From Paenibacillus_V sp046244365 (GTDB taxonomy: Bacteria; Bacillota; Bacilli; Paenibacillales; NBRC-103111), in assembly GCF_046244365.1 (NCBI RefSeq), contig NZ_CP176395.1:5766001-5830000 (forward strand): a stretch of DNA of 64,000 bases, read 5' to 3'. A program made the position numbers and the translations under genes. This document shows, piece after piece, positions 16,650 to 26,024 of the stretch. Within the stretch, counting starts at the first letter, position 1. Each line of letters begins with the position of its first letter. The notes beneath the pieces are model-generated. The model ran no database searches, was not told the origin of the DNA, and saw only the letters and a list, made by a program, of their open reading frames with translations.

Positions 16650-18257
16650 CTACTGATTGAATTCCGAAGGATTATAACCCGTATACTTTTTGAATAGCTG
16701 GCTGAAATAGGCATTATTTTTGTAACCGACCATTTGAGAAATCTCGTACAGCTTATAATTGCCCGTCATCATCAGCTCCTTGGCTTTCTCCATCCGTACC
16801 TTCGTCAAATAAACGTTATAATTTTCACCTGTCGCCTGCTTGAATATTTGGCTTAAATAATTTCGGGTCAAATACACTTTATCCGCGATCATATCAAGCG
16901 AAATATCGTCCGCATAGTTCGCGTGAACGAACCGTGTAATGAAGTCGATCGTCTTCTTATGCTTGGTAGACACCCGCTTGTCCATCAACCGGCACACCGC
17001 CAGCAAAATCCCGTTTATCCAAGATGCCAGATCTTCTTTATCGCAAATCCGTTCCAGCTCCTTATACGAATGGTAATTCGCGTCGGCATCCTCGATCCGC
17101 AGCCCGTGATCGTACAGCGCGACGACCAGCACCCCGCTAAAATCGACGGCGAACTCCCTCAGCATCCCAATGCTCAGATCCGTTCTCGACTTCAAGTACG
17201 CTAAAAATTCCCCGTTTTTTTGCTGAACCAGCTCGCTCTGTCCTTGTATGGCTGCATCCACCATCGCATGGTAGCTTTCGATCGGACGCAAGGGCAGGTC
17301 GCGAGGTTTGATGCTGACGTCCTCCTTCGTAATGATCCGGCTGTCGAGCAAATATTGGCGTTCCTCCATCAAATTCATCGCTTCTTTATAGGAAAGATGG
17401 ATATCCCCTGCGGAATCGACCGTGGAACCGATCGCCGCCCAAACGTTCAGCTTGATCGATTGCTGAATCGATTGAATAATCTGCTGCGCGATCTGCTTGG
17501 CGCGGCTGACGACCGCTTCCTTTCTTGAGGCCCCGGGTGCGGATACGATGAGCGTGACCATTTGGAGCTGAACGTCCGCCACGTAAATGCCTGCTTTGGA
17601 GCCGATGACTTCCTCGATGATATTGTTCACCGCATAGGAAAACAGGGGCCAGTCGCTGGCTTTGCAATTGAATCGTGCCCCATCCTTCAGAAACTCGATC
17701 ATGACGATGGCAAAATGGCAATGGGTCAAATCAACCTTCAAATACTCCGCGGCTTTCGCGAAATAAGAGGACTGGACGTTCACCGGCTCCAGCAGCTCCT
17801 TGAACAGCTGCTTCTTCGCCCACGGGCGGTTGTACTCCAGCAGCTCGCGCCATTCCTTATCTTCCTTGACCGCCTGCTTCTGGTTGAGCGCCTTGGCGGA
17901 TGCCGTGAGCAGAACGGCTTCGATCTCATCGATCGTGGCCGGCTTCGATATATAGTCGTGAACGTTGAGCTTTAAAGCCGATTTCGCGTATTTGAAGTCC
18001 TCGTACCCGCTGAGGATGATAACTTCCGTCGTTTGATTGCGCTCTCGCAATTGTTTCAGCATTTCGATGCCGTCGATAACGGGCATATAGATGTCGGTTA
18101 AGATGAGATCAGGCTGGCTCGCTTCGATCAGGTCAAGTCCTTCCTGCCCGTTCTCGGCCGTTCCGACAACCTGTATGTTCAGTCGTTCCCAATTAACCGC
18201 TTTTTTCAAGCCGTTTAAGGTGGATACGTCGTCATCGACGATTACCGCTTTCAGCAT
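16650..18257 (-). CDS. YesN-type response regulator with AraC DNA-binding domain
   Basis: 535 residues. Receiver domain 1-120 with acidic pair DDD near residue 9, phospho-acceptor Asp55 in ILTDIYMPVIDGIE and Lys in SKPATIDEIE. A middle region of about 300 residues is typical of Paenibacillus YesN proteins. The C-terminal 100 residues form an AraC-type double HTH (SLDMIADKVYLTRNYLSQIF; KLYEISQMVGYKNNAYFSQL). Its start overlaps the end of the kinase gene by 7 bases, indicating tight co-translation. It probably activates the adjacent importer when the kinase senses sugar. Confidence 0.93.
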   Translation of the reverse strand: MLKAVIVDDDVSTLNGLKKAVNWERLNIQVVGTAENGQEGLDLIEASQPDLILTDIYMPVIDGIEMLKQLRERNQTTEVIILSGYEDFKYAKSALKLNVHDYISKPATIDEIEAVLLTASAKALNQKQAVKEDKEWRELLEYNRPWAKKQLFKELLEPVNVQSSYFAKAAEYLKVDLTHCHFAIVMIEFLKDGARFNCKASDWPLFSYAVNNIIEEVIGSKAGIYVADVQLQMVTLIVSAPGASRKEAVVSRAKQIAQQIIQSIQQSIKLNVWAAIGSTVDSAGDIHLSYKEAMNLMEERQYLLDSRIITKEDVSIKPRDLPLRPIESYHAMVDAAIQGQSELVQQKNGEFLAYLKSRTDLSIGMLREFAVDFSGVLVVALYDHGLRIEDADANYHSYKELERICDKEDLASWINGILLAVCRLMDKRVSTKHKKTIDFITRFVHANYADDISLDMIADKVYLTRNYLSQIFKQATGENYNVYLTKVRMEKAKELMMTGNYKLYEISQMVGYKNNAYFSQLFKKYTGYNPSEFNQ

Positions 18258-20023
18258 GAATGTCCCTCCCCTGACTCGGGATACGCCGGAGACACCTTCG
18301 GGATTTTTATTTTGACCGTCGTCCCCGTGCTCCGATTGCTTTGAATATCCACGCCGTAGCTTTCGCCAAAATAGAGATGGATGCGCTCTCTCACATTGCG
18401 GATGCCGCTTCCCTTCATTTTTCCGTTAGTAAAATGCTCTTTACTATCCATCCCCTTCCCGGTATCGGCGATCGTGAACCATAAATCCGTTTCATTCTCG
18501 CTGACGACGATGACGATCTCTCCTCCTTTCCCTCTTTCCATCCCGTGAATCAACGCGTTTTCGATAAACGGCTGAAGCATGAGCTTCGGCACCAAATAAG
18601 AATACGTCGACTCGGGTACGGAGAGGGAGATGGTGATCTCATTTTGAAAACGGATCATTTGCAATTCGATATAGCACTGCAAATAGTCCATCTCGCTCCG
18701 AATCGTGATGAAAGCCGAGCCCTTGGAAAGCCCGAGACGCAGCATTTTGCCCAGAAGCGAGAGCATTTTGCTGATGTTATGCGCGCCGTATTCGATAGCC
18801 TGCCAATTAATCGTATCAAGCGTATTGTAAATAAAATGCGGATTGATTTGTTCCTGCAGCATTTGCAGCTCCGCTTCCCGCTTCTTCCGGTTCTGGTCGT
18901 CGACTTCGGTAAGCAACTGCCGGATGCGCCGGACCATCAGGTTCACGTGCTCGTTCAATTTGCCGAACTCGTTCTGGTAATCGTTCTTGATTTGAACGTC
19001 GAGCTTGCCGTTCTTGATCTGGCCGACGACTTGAATGAGCCTGCGAATGGGCTGTACGAATTGATAAGCGAGCAGCAGCGCCATGCCGACCGCCAGCACG
19101 ATGCAGCCGAACACGGCAAGAACGATGACATTTTTGATTTGCCGGCTCGCTTTCGTAACATTGTCCCAGGCGATGGCGTCCATCAGAACCCAGTCGGAGC
19201 TGCTTTGTTTATTCCAGATGAGCAGCATTTTCCGATTGTTTCGGGAGATGGCGTATTCTTCTTGATTCGACTTGTCGAGCACGTTGCTCATCTGATTCCT
19301 CTCGTTATTCGCGGCAAACGACCCCATTCCGCTGCCGACGATCTCGGTGATCAAACGGTCGTAAGAATCAAGGATATACCGGGAATCGCCCGGCGCGATG
19401 TTCGCGATAAGCTGATTCATATACGAAAGCTTCATGTTGATGACAAGGATGCCTACTTCCTTCCCCGATAAGGATTCGATCTTCCGAGCGAAGCTGACGA
19501 CCCGGTTGTCACCGCTTTCATTTTGGCCCGGATTCGCTTGGTGGGCTCCCACCCAACAGGAATCGGCATTCACGATCTGGTCGTACCAAGCGTATTGCTG
19601 GATGATGCCGGAATTAAACAAGCCGTTCGTCCCGATTCCTTCCGGCCTGTCGATGCTTTCGCTGAAAAGCTGCACGGAATGGATCCCGTCCTTGATGTAG
19701 CTGAGCCGGCTGATTTGATCCAAAATATCCCGTTTCTGCTGAAGGCGGTCGTAGGATTCACCGGCATTTTGCAAATAGTTAATGAGCTTCGGGTTGCTGC
19801 TGATCGCAAGAGAATCGTATTCGATCGCTTGCATTTGCGTCATCAACTGCTTGTTGATCTCGCTTAGCAGCAATTTTCTTGCTTGAATCGTCTGCTTGAC
19901 GGTTTCTTGATTCGTGATCGCATAGCTGGCCATACCGATCAACAGAATGAAAAACAACGAAAAGAACAGGAACGTAAAGAAAAATGTGTAATGAAAGGAG
20001 AACACTTTGAACGGATTCCTCAT
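18251..20023 (-). CDS. YesM-type sensor histidine kinase
   Basis: 590 residues. First membrane helix about 14-36, extracellular sensor domain to about residue 290, second helix (IVLAVFGCIVLAVGMALLLA), HAMP domain, then the histidine kinase core of the YesM/LytS kind: phospho-acceptor His in EQINPHFIYNTLDTINWQ, N-box LMLQPFIENALIHGMERG, and G-box IADTGKGMDSK. It autophosphorylates and donates to the response regulator encoded next to it. It lies between the permease genes and the regulator gene in the same orientation. Confidence 0.93.
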   Translation of the reverse strand: MRNPFKVFSFHYTFFFTFLFFSLFFILLIGMASYAITNQETVKQTIQARKLLLSEINKQLMTQMQAIEYDSLAISSNPKLINYLQNAGESYDRLQQKRDILDQISRLSYIKDGIHSVQLFSESIDRPEGIGTNGLFNSGIIQQYAWYDQIVNADSCWVGAHQANPGQNESGDNRVVSFARKIESLSGKEVGILVINMKLSYMNQLIANIAPGDSRYILDSYDRLITEIVGSGMGSFAANNERNQMSNVLDKSNQEEYAISRNNRKMLLIWNKQSSSDWVLMDAIAWDNVTKASRQIKNVIVLAVFGCIVLAVGMALLLAYQFVQPIRRLIQVVGQIKNGKLDVQIKNDYQNEFGKLNEHVNLMVRRIRQLLTEVDDQNRKKREAELQMLQEQINPHFIYNTLDTINWQAIEYGAHNISKMLSLLGKMLRLGLSKGSAFITIRSEMDYLQCYIELQMIRFQNEITISLSVPESTYSYLVPKLMLQPFIENALIHGMERGKGGEIVIVVSENETDLWFTIADTGKGMDSKEHFTNGKMKGSGIRNVRERIHLYFGESYGVDIQSNRSTGTTVKIKIPKVSPAYPESGEGHSC

Positions 20024-20108
20024 AGTCTACCACCCTGGTGAATGAAAAATATAATCACTAGAATAAACGATCCACCGAGAAACCGTCAAACTCCGCAAGC
20101 TGCGGCAC

Positions 20109-20957
20109 TTATCCTTTCAAACCGGTCGTGGCGATCCCTTCAACGAAATATTTTTGCGCGAACAAGAAGATGAGAAAGCTGGGCAAAATAGCGAGCGCCG
20201 ACATCGCGAACATCGGCCCCCACGTCACCTCCGAGCCGCTGTCGATAAACAGCCGCAGCGCTACGGAGACCGTAAACTTGGCCGTATCCGTCAAGTAAAT
20301 CGTCTGCGCCAAAAAGTCGTCCCACGTCCAAATAAAGCTGAAGAGAGCCGCCGTAATCATCGCGGGCTTGCATAGCGGCAATAAAATGCGAATGCCGATC
20401 CCCGGAATGGAACAGCCGTCGATTTTCGCCGCTTCGTCCAAATCCTTCGGAATGCCCCGGATGAATTGCACCATCAGAAAGACGAAAAACGGGCTGGCCG
20501 CCACAAAATGCGGGACAATCAGCGGTAGCGTCGTGCCGATCCAATCGAAATTTTTAAACAGGATATATTGCGGCACCAGCGTAACCTGCGTTGGCAGCAT
20601 CAGCGTCATCATCAGAATGCCGAACCACATCGACTTCAGAGGAAATTGGATTCGGGCAAACCCGTATGCGACGATCGAGCTGGATAACACCGTGCCGATC
20701 ACCGAAAGAATCGTTATGAAGAATGAATTATAGAAAAAGTGTCCGAACGTAAAGCCCGGAATCGCCGTCCAGCCATACGTGTAATTTTCCCAGTGCAGAA
20801 CGGCAGGAATCAAATCCCCTTTGGCAAAATCGGCGTTTGATTTCAACGAGTTGCTGAACAGCCATACAATCGGGTAGATCATCAATAGGGAACCGAGCAC
20901 GAGAACGGCATATTTGACAACATCCCCCGGCAACTTCCTCTTTATAACTCTCGCCAT
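20109..20957 (-). CDS. Sugar ABC transporter permease (MalG/LplC-like)
   Basis: About 282 residues (ATG 20957; a GTG at 20969 is an alternative but has no ribosome site). Six membrane helices and the binding-protein-dependent permease EAA loop (DEAAKIDGCSIPGIGIRILL) identify an inner-membrane subunit that contacts the ATPase. The C-terminus AQKYFVEGIATTGLKG is the standard ending of MalG-type permeases. It follows the first permease gene by about 30 bases. No ATPase gene is present; Paenibacillus importers of this class normally share an MsmX-type ATPase coded elsewhere. Confidence 0.92.
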   Translation of the reverse strand: MARVIKRKLPGDVVKYAVLVLGSLLMIYPIVWLFSNSLKSNADFAKGDLIPAVLHWENYTYGWTAIPGFTFGHFFYNSFFITILSVIGTVLSSSIVAYGFARIQFPLKSMWFGILMMTLMLPTQVTLVPQYILFKNFDWIGTTLPLIVPHFVAASPFFVFLMVQFIRGIPKDLDEAAKIDGCSIPGIGIRILLPLCKPAMITAALFSFIWTWDDFLAQTIYLTDTAKFTVSVALRLFIDSGSEVTWGPMFAMSALAILPSFLIFLFAQKYFVEGIATTGLKG

Positions 20958-20989
20958 ACCTTGGTCCACTCCATTCGTTCGCTATAGAA

Positions 20990-21919
20990 TCAAGCCTCAT
21001 AATGCACCCATTTTTTGGATGACCAGAAAATGAAGCCGGTAATGACCGCAATAATGACCAGCAAAATCCAAGCCAGCGCGCTCGCGTACCCCATATCGAA
21101 AAAGTTGAACGCTTTTCTGTACAAATAAAGGGCGTAAACAAGCGTGGAGTTCATAGGCCCTCCGTTCGTGACGACGAAGGCTTGCGTAAACATTTGAAAA
21201 CTGTAGATCGTTTGCATGACCATATTGAACAAAATCATCGGAGTCAGCATCGGCAAGGTGACGGAAAAGAACGTGCGCAGCCTCGAAGCTCCGTCCACGG
21301 AAGCGGCTTCATACAAATCGCGGGGAATTTGCTTCAATCCTGCCAGAAAAATGACCATCGAGGAGCCGAACTGCCAGACGGCCAACAAAACAAGCGTATA
21401 TAACGCAGTGCCCGGCGTATTGATCCAGTCCATGCCCTCTATGCCGAGCTTGCCCAGCATCACGTTGAAAATGCCTCGGTTTCCGAAAATGTCCCGCCAT
21501 ATCATCGAAATCGCAATACTCCCGCCGATGAGAGACGGCAAATAAAAGACGGAGCGGAACAACGACATGCCGCGAATCGCCTTGCTGAGCAGGATCGCCA
21601 CCAGCAGCGCGAACGCCAGCTTTAACGGCACGCCGAACAGGACGTACAGAAAGGTAACCTTCATCGATATACGGAAATCGGGGCTGTCGGTAAAAATATC
21701 GTTGAAGTTTTGCAGCCCGACCCATTTCGGACTCGTAAGCAGATCGTAATGCGTGAACGATAAATAGAACGATTGCATCATCGGCCAAAGGGTGAGAACC
21801 AAAAACCCGATCAACCAAGGCGATATGAGCAAATACCCCCAAAATCCCTCGGGCAACGGGCGTGAACCGGATTTATGCCTTGCGGCGATCTTTCCTTCGG
21901 CTACAGTTGTCTGAGCCAT
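20990..21919 (-). CDS. Sugar ABC transporter permease (MalF/LplB/UgpA-like)
   Basis: 309 residues. Six membrane helices, with EAA loop YEAASVDGASRLRTFFSVTLP and N-terminal hydrophobic segment GYLLISPWLIGFLVLTLWPM, as in MalF/UgpA permeases. A strong ribosome site (GGAGGGG) precedes the ATG. First gene of the leftward importer/two-component set, and so the likely site of promoter control; a 17-base palindrome lies about 80 bases upstream at 21998-22014. Confidence 0.92.
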   Translation of the reverse strand: MAQTTVAEGKIAARHKSGSRPLPEGFWGYLLISPWLIGFLVLTLWPMMQSFYLSFTHYDLLTSPKWVGLQNFNDIFTDSPDFRISMKVTFLYVLFGVPLKLAFALLVAILLSKAIRGMSLFRSVFYLPSLIGGSIAISMIWRDIFGNRGIFNVMLGKLGIEGMDWINTPGTALYTLVLLAVWQFGSSMVIFLAGLKQIPRDLYEAASVDGASRLRTFFSVTLPMLTPMILFNMVMQTIYSFQMFTQAFVVTNGGPMNSTLVYALYLYRKAFNFFDMGYASALAWILLVIIAVITGFIFWSSKKWVHYEA

Positions 21920-21997
21920 AGTACCCCTCCAATCGATTGTCTATTTCCTATTCTATAAAGTAGAGGGACAAAGAAAATAAGGGAAATCTATAATAAT

Positions 21998-22014
21998 TTC
22001 CGTTTATTACGGAA
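21998..22014. promoter_or_regulatory. 17-bp palindrome upstream of ABC importer operon
   Basis: TTCCGT-TTATT-ACGGAA is a perfect inverted repeat in the divergent region, about 80 bases before the first permease. TATTAT/TATAG -10-like sequences on the minus strand lie beside it. It may bind a regulator of the importer; which one is unknown. Confidence 0.45.
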
Positions 22015-22084
22015 TAAAGCCGTCCCCCGCAAAAATGCAGGCGATGGCTTCGTTATCGCTTGTTATTATGACACTAAGTTTTAT

Positions 22085-22113
22085 TTGACAGTTACTATCA
22101 TTTTAAATACAAT
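22085..22113 (+). promoter_or_regulatory. Sigma-A promoter with overlapping TetR-type operator for MFS exporter
   Basis: TTGACA (22085-22090), 17-base spacer, TACAAT (22108-22113). The 15-base quasi-palindrome TGACAGTTACTATCA (22086-22100; 12 of 15 positions symmetric) covers the -35 and part of the spacer, where a TetR repressor would exclude RNA polymerase. The TetR gene is directly downstream of the exporter gene. Confidence 0.75.
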
Positions 22114-22159
22114 GTCATTACATTGGTTCTTGAAGAACCGTGAAAGGCGGATGATCACG

Positions 22160-23677
22160 ATGCGCAGTCCTAATACGCGCAAATGGTGGGTGCTGGGCGC
22201 GCTCACCTTCGGCCTCTTGGCCGTTTCCTTGGATATGACGATTCTGAATGTTGCATTGCCGACGCTTGCGACCGATCTCGATGCCTCGACAAGCGATCTT
22301 CAGTGGATCGTCGATGCTTACAACCTCGTACTGGCGGCGGCTTTGCTGCCTGCCGGCATGCTCGGCGACCGTTACGGTCGGAAAAGGTTTCTACTGGCCG
22401 CGCTGATCCTGTTCGGTGCGGCATCCGCCGGATGCGCCATGTCGGATACGCCTTCCTCGCTCGTTCTCATGCGCTGCTTTCTAGGGCTTGGCGCCGCATT
22501 TCTAATGCCTTTGTCCATGTCCATACTGCCCGTGCTTTTTCAGGGGGCGGAACGGACCAAAGCCATGATGATATGGGCGATGGCCAACATGTTCGGCATC
22601 CCCCTCGGCCCTATTCTCGGCGGTTGGCTCCTGAAGCATTACGCTTGGGGATCGGTCTTCCTGATTAACCTGCCGCTGGTCGCGATCGCGCTGATCGCAG
22701 TCGGTTACTTGCTCCCGGAATCCAAAAGCGCCGCGCGGCATCGGCTGGACGGGATCGGCATGCTGACATCCAGCTTAGGCCTTACCGGCGTCACCTACGG
22801 CGTCATACGGACAGGTGAACACAGTTGGTCCGATCCTGCGGCGATCGGTACGATTGCTGCGGGGTTGGTGCTGCTAATCTTATTCATCATGCGGCAGCGC
22901 AGAATCGCTCATCCGCTTATCGATTTGTCGTTGTTCCGGTCAGCCCGTTTCACATGGGGAACCCTGCTGGCAACGACTGTTACCTTTGCCATCTTCGGAT
23001 TATTGTTCGCCATGCCGCAATATTTTCAGGCGGTTCAAGGAACCGACTCGTTTGGAACCGGCTTGCGACTACTGCCGCTGATCGGCGGATTGCTTGTCGG
23101 CGCCAAAGCAGCTCAAAGCCTGCTCTCCAGAGGCGGCGCCAAGCTCATTGCTGCGATCGGATTCGCCCTGCTTGCAACCGGCTTAGCCGTTGGAGCATCT
23201 ACAAGTGCAGACAGCAGTTACGGCTATGCAGCCGTATGGATCACAGTCTCCGGCCTCGGACTAGGTATGGCGCTGCCGACTTCCATGGACGCCGCATTAG
23301 GGGAACTATCCGCTGAACGCAGCGGCGCCGGATCCGCGCTCATTATGACTCTCCGTCAAGTCGGAGGCACGTTCGGCGTCGCACTGCTCGGCGCTGCGCT
23401 GAACACGGCCTACCGCACCCGGCTGGACCTGACAGGGTTGGAGGAATCGGCTGCCGAGACCGTGCGTCAAAGCGTAACATCCGGGACTGCTGTGGCGCAT
23501 CGGCTGGCGTCCGAACATTTGCTCCAATCGGTGAAGATCTCCTTTGTTTACGGTATGGATAACTTGCTCTTAATCTGTGGCAGTATCGCACTCGCCGGCA
23601 TGGTGCTCGCTCTGCTTTACCTTCCCCGTACCTCCACTGCCGGTATTTCCGAAAGAACGGAGGAGCATGGCATGTAA
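22160..23677 (+). CDS. MFS multidrug exporter, DHA2 (EmrB/QacA) family
   Basis: The open frame begins inside the promoter, but the real start is ATG 22160, with AAAGGCGG at 22143-22150 well spaced; this gives 505 residues. Fourteen hydrophobic segments, motif A GMLGDRYGRKRFLLAAL, the N-terminal DMTILNVALPTLATDL and motif C-like GIPLGPILGGWLL identify a proton-driven 14-helix drug exporter. Promoter with operator upstream, TetR regulator downstream (75-base gap): a classic self-regulated efflux unit. Substrates are likely cationic dyes, detergents or antibiotics, not predictable further. Confidence 0.92.
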   Translation: MRSPNTRKWWVLGALTFGLLAVSLDMTILNVALPTLATDLDASTSDLQWIVDAYNLVLAAALLPAGMLGDRYGRKRFLLAALILFGAASAGCAMSDTPSSLVLMRCFLGLGAAFLMPLSMSILPVLFQGAERTKAMMIWAMANMFGIPLGPILGGWLLKHYAWGSVFLINLPLVAIALIAVGYLLPESKSAARHRLDGIGMLTSSLGLTGVTYGVIRTGEHSWSDPAAIGTIAAGLVLLILFIMRQRRIAHPLIDLSLFRSARFTWGTLLATTVTFAIFGLLFAMPQYFQAVQGTDSFGTGLRLLPLIGGLLVGAKAAQSLLSRGGAKLIAAIGFALLATGLAVGASTSADSSYGYAAVWITVSGLGLGMALPTSMDAALGELSAERSGAGSALIMTLRQVGGTFGVALLGAALNTAYRTRLDLTGLEESAAETVRQSVTSGTAVAHRLASEHLLQSVKISFVYGMDNLLLICGSIALAGMVLALLYLPRTSTAGISERTEEHGM

Positions 23678-23751
23678 CGTTGCCCAACAATCGCAAAAAC
23701 GGTACACTACAGGTATAAGACATTACTGTGTAGATGCCGGGAGGCCAGCGC

Positions 23752-24351
23752 GTGATTTTAGACGATCAGCCGAAGCTTGGGCTTCGCGAAAGAAAAAAAT
23801 TAAAAACTAGGGCAACCATTCAGCAGAACGCGATCAAGTTGTTTCGCGAACAGGGGTATCACGAGACGACGATCGAGCAAATAGCCGAAGTATCCGAGGT
23901 TTCTCCCAGCACGCTCTTCCGCTATTTCCCGACAAAAGAAGCTTTGGTTTTGGACGACGAATTCGATCCGATGCTGATGGAATTGTACCGGAAACAGCCG
24001 TCAGAACTAAGTCCGATACAGGCCTTTCGTCAAGCAGTAAGGGATAGTTCTGCTCTCATTCCTAGAGATATCCGGCATGCGATACGGGAACGAATGGAAC
24101 TAATCATGTCAATTCCCGAACTTCGGGCCGCGAACTTTAGCCAGACTTCCGACACGTTGAATATGATCGCCGGCTTGATTGCCGAACGGGCCGGGCGGGA
24201 AAGCGGAGATCTCGCCGTCCTCGCCTACGCCGGGTCAATTGTCGGTGCAGTCCTCGGCGCGCACACCTACTGCGTGAGCCATCCCGAAACGGACTACGTC
24301 GACGTGATCGAGGATGCTCTAGCGGCTTTGGAAAATGGTTTACATGTATAA
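23752..24351 (+). CDS. TetR-family transcriptional repressor
   Basis: GTG 23752 preceded by GGGAGG at 23739-23744 gives 199 residues. The N-terminal HTH (IEQIAEVSEVSPSTLFRYFPTKEAL) is the canonical TetR DNA-binding domain; the C-terminal ligand domain is of the AcrR kind. It probably represses the upstream exporter gene through the quasi-palindrome at 22086-22100 and is co-transcribed with it, so it limits its own synthesis. Confidence 0.9.
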   Translation: MILDDQPKLGLRERKKLKTRATIQQNAIKLFREQGYHETTIEQIAEVSEVSPSTLFRYFPTKEALVLDDEFDPMLMELYRKQPSELSPIQAFRQAVRDSSALIPRDIRHAIRERMELIMSIPELRAANFSQTSDTLNMIAGLIAERAGRESGDLAVLAYAGSIVGAVLGAHTYCVSHPETDYVDVIEDALAALENGLHV

Positions 24352-24425
24352 CGACGAAAAGGACTCCTTATCAGGCAATGTCATTAAGTTAAGCCCAGAG
24401 ACACCACCGGGAAAAATGGAATCCG

Positions 24426-24464
24426 AAACGGCATGGGAAAAAGCCCTGTGCCGTTTGTTTTTTT
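24426..24464 (+). terminator. Hairpin terminator, now inside the IS4 element boundary
   Basis: The stem AAACGGCA...TGCCGTTT followed by GTTTTTTTG lies about 75 bases after the TetR stop, but inside the left end of the IS element (after the left terminal repeat at 24376). It therefore belongs to the element and may insulate the transposase from outside transcription. Confidence 0.65.
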
Positions 24465-24539
24465 GTGCCAGCAAGGAAAAAGCGTACAGCAAACAAAGCG
24501 GATGGAATATCCGCTTAAAAAATGTTCATGTGAACCGAA

Positions 24540-25862
24540 TTATGCTACTCTGTAGACGAAGCTAACAGCTGATTTATAGCGGATTTTGCGCGTATTCTTC
24601 TGCCCTTGGCGAATGGGTCGAATCGGCAAAATGTTTTTGCGAATCAGCGCTTCAACATCGGGCGAGGGTTCATCGTCCCGTGAGCGCAGGAAATGTCTAC
24701 AAACGTGAACGGCGACCGTGAAGTTGACTTGGTATTGGTGCCGTTTATCCATTTGGGAAATGACTACGTGTGAGGTAATCATTTCAGCGAAATTGTACAT
24801 GATCATTCTTGCGAAAATCTCTTGGGTGATGGACTCTTGTCTCTTTGCGTGAAAATTCGTCAGACCGACGGTGTATTTTAATGCCCTGAAAGAGGTTTCA
24901 ATGCCCCATCGCATGTTATAAATGGACTTGATTTCATCGGGTGGGAAATCAGCGGCAGAAAGATCCGTAATAACGGTTTCATAAGCGCCATTAGGCAGGA
25001 CGAAACGAACAACCCGAAAGGAAATCGGGTAAAACAAGTTCTCATGCAAATCCAAAAAATCAAATGTAGACGTGGAAGGGACGAACTTGTACATCTCAGG
25101 ATGAGCCTTGACCTCTTTGGTTTGTTTTTTGGTGAGTGTCAAATGAACGTCAATATCAAACGCTCCGCTAGAGGGCAAACGCAAGCCCGAAAGAATACCA
25201 TTGGAATCCAAATCCTTTACCCGTATGACGTAGTTCCACCCTTTGCGTTCAATATGCGCGAAATTGTTGTAACTTTCATAACCTCTATCTGCAGTAACAA
25301 TGGTTTTGCCTTTGATGGGGGAACGGTCAACCATATCTGCCAGTGCCCTTCCCTCGTTGCACAACCTTCGTGGCTGAACAATGGCATCAACGTAAAGTCT
25401 GTTGCACAAGTCATAGGCTGCGTTCAAATGCAGAAGGTTATAGCCTTTCTTGCTCGGTTGACTTTGAAAATAGGTATCCGTGTCCGCAGAGTCCGTTGCG
25501 ATATGCCAATCCGAACCGTCAATGGCAAGTAATCGATACCCTCGGTAGTGCTTGTTAGCCGTATACGATTGCGTAAATTCGTGAAACAAGAATTCCACAG
25601 CAGAAGGCAGGATTTTATTCCTCTGTTGGACAAAAGCAGAAGTGGTTTCGGTATTTACGTCATAGCCCTGCGATTCCAAGAGTTCCTTATATAGGCTGTT
25701 CCCCCCCATGGAGATCAGGAGTTGCATAACCGTTTCAAAAGGCAGCTTTTTCTTTCGGGTAAAATCTTTTTTAGGGTTTTTGACATAAGGTGCTGGTGCG
25801 GCTGACATTTCTCGTATGAGGGATGTCAGCGTTTCTTTTAGCGAATTCGCGTACTCATTCAT
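24540..25862 (-). CDS. IS4-family transposase
   Basis: The frame runs back to 25910, but ATG 25862 follows GAGGAGG at ideal spacing, giving 440 residues. DDE catalytic region of IS4: first Asp in LLAIDGSDWHI, second Asp in TIVTADRGYESYNN, and the YREK signature as Y-x2-R-x3-E-x6-K in IYNMRWGIETSFRALKYTVG. These are complete, so the enzyme should be functional. It catalyses cut-and-paste movement of the surrounding element. Confidence 0.93.
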   Translation of the reverse strand: MNEYANSLKETLTSLIREMSAAPAPYVKNPKKDFTRKKKLPFETVMQLLISMGGNSLYKELLESQGYDVNTETTSAFVQQRNKILPSAVEFLFHEFTQSYTANKHYRGYRLLAIDGSDWHIATDSADTDTYFQSQPSKKGYNLLHLNAAYDLCNRLYVDAIVQPRRLCNEGRALADMVDRSPIKGKTIVTADRGYESYNNFAHIERKGWNYVIRVKDLDSNGILSGLRLPSSGAFDIDVHLTLTKKQTKEVKAHPEMYKFVPSTSTFDFLDLHENLFYPISFRVVRFVLPNGAYETVITDLSAADFPPDEIKSIYNMRWGIETSFRALKYTVGLTNFHAKRQESITQEIFARMIMYNFAEMITSHVVISQMDKRHQYQVNFTVAVHVCRHFLRSRDDEPSPDVEALIRKNILPIRPIRQGQKNTRKIRYKSAVSFVYRVA

Positions 25863-26024
25863 TGGCGTAACCTCCTCGTTTTTCCAAGGGGCTTCGCCAC
25901 ACAATTTCATCTGCTTGTCAAGTCCTATTTTTCTTTTTCGTGCAAAAAAAAAGAGCGGGCTATCTTTTCGATAACCTGCTATTGTTCTTGATTTTTGGCC
26001 CTGCGCCTTAACTTAATGACATTG

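Larger units (their letters stand above)
24376..26024 (-). mobile_element. Complete IS4-family insertion sequence (about 1.65 kb)
   Basis: An 18-base perfect terminal inverted repeat, CAATGTCATTAAGTTAAG, is at 24376-24393, with its complement at 26007-26024. Both ends abut CAGG in the flanks (24372-24375 and 26025-26028), a possible short target duplication. One intact transposase gene lies inside, on the minus strand. Because the repeats are identical and the transposase is intact, the copy looks recent and possibly active. It sits between the TetR gene and the ankyrin gene without breaking a recognisable gene. Confidence 0.88.

Noticed and set aside
24426..24464. Terminator assigned to the TetR gene
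   Set aside because: It lies inside the IS4 left end, so it cannot be the original terminator of the TetR gene.
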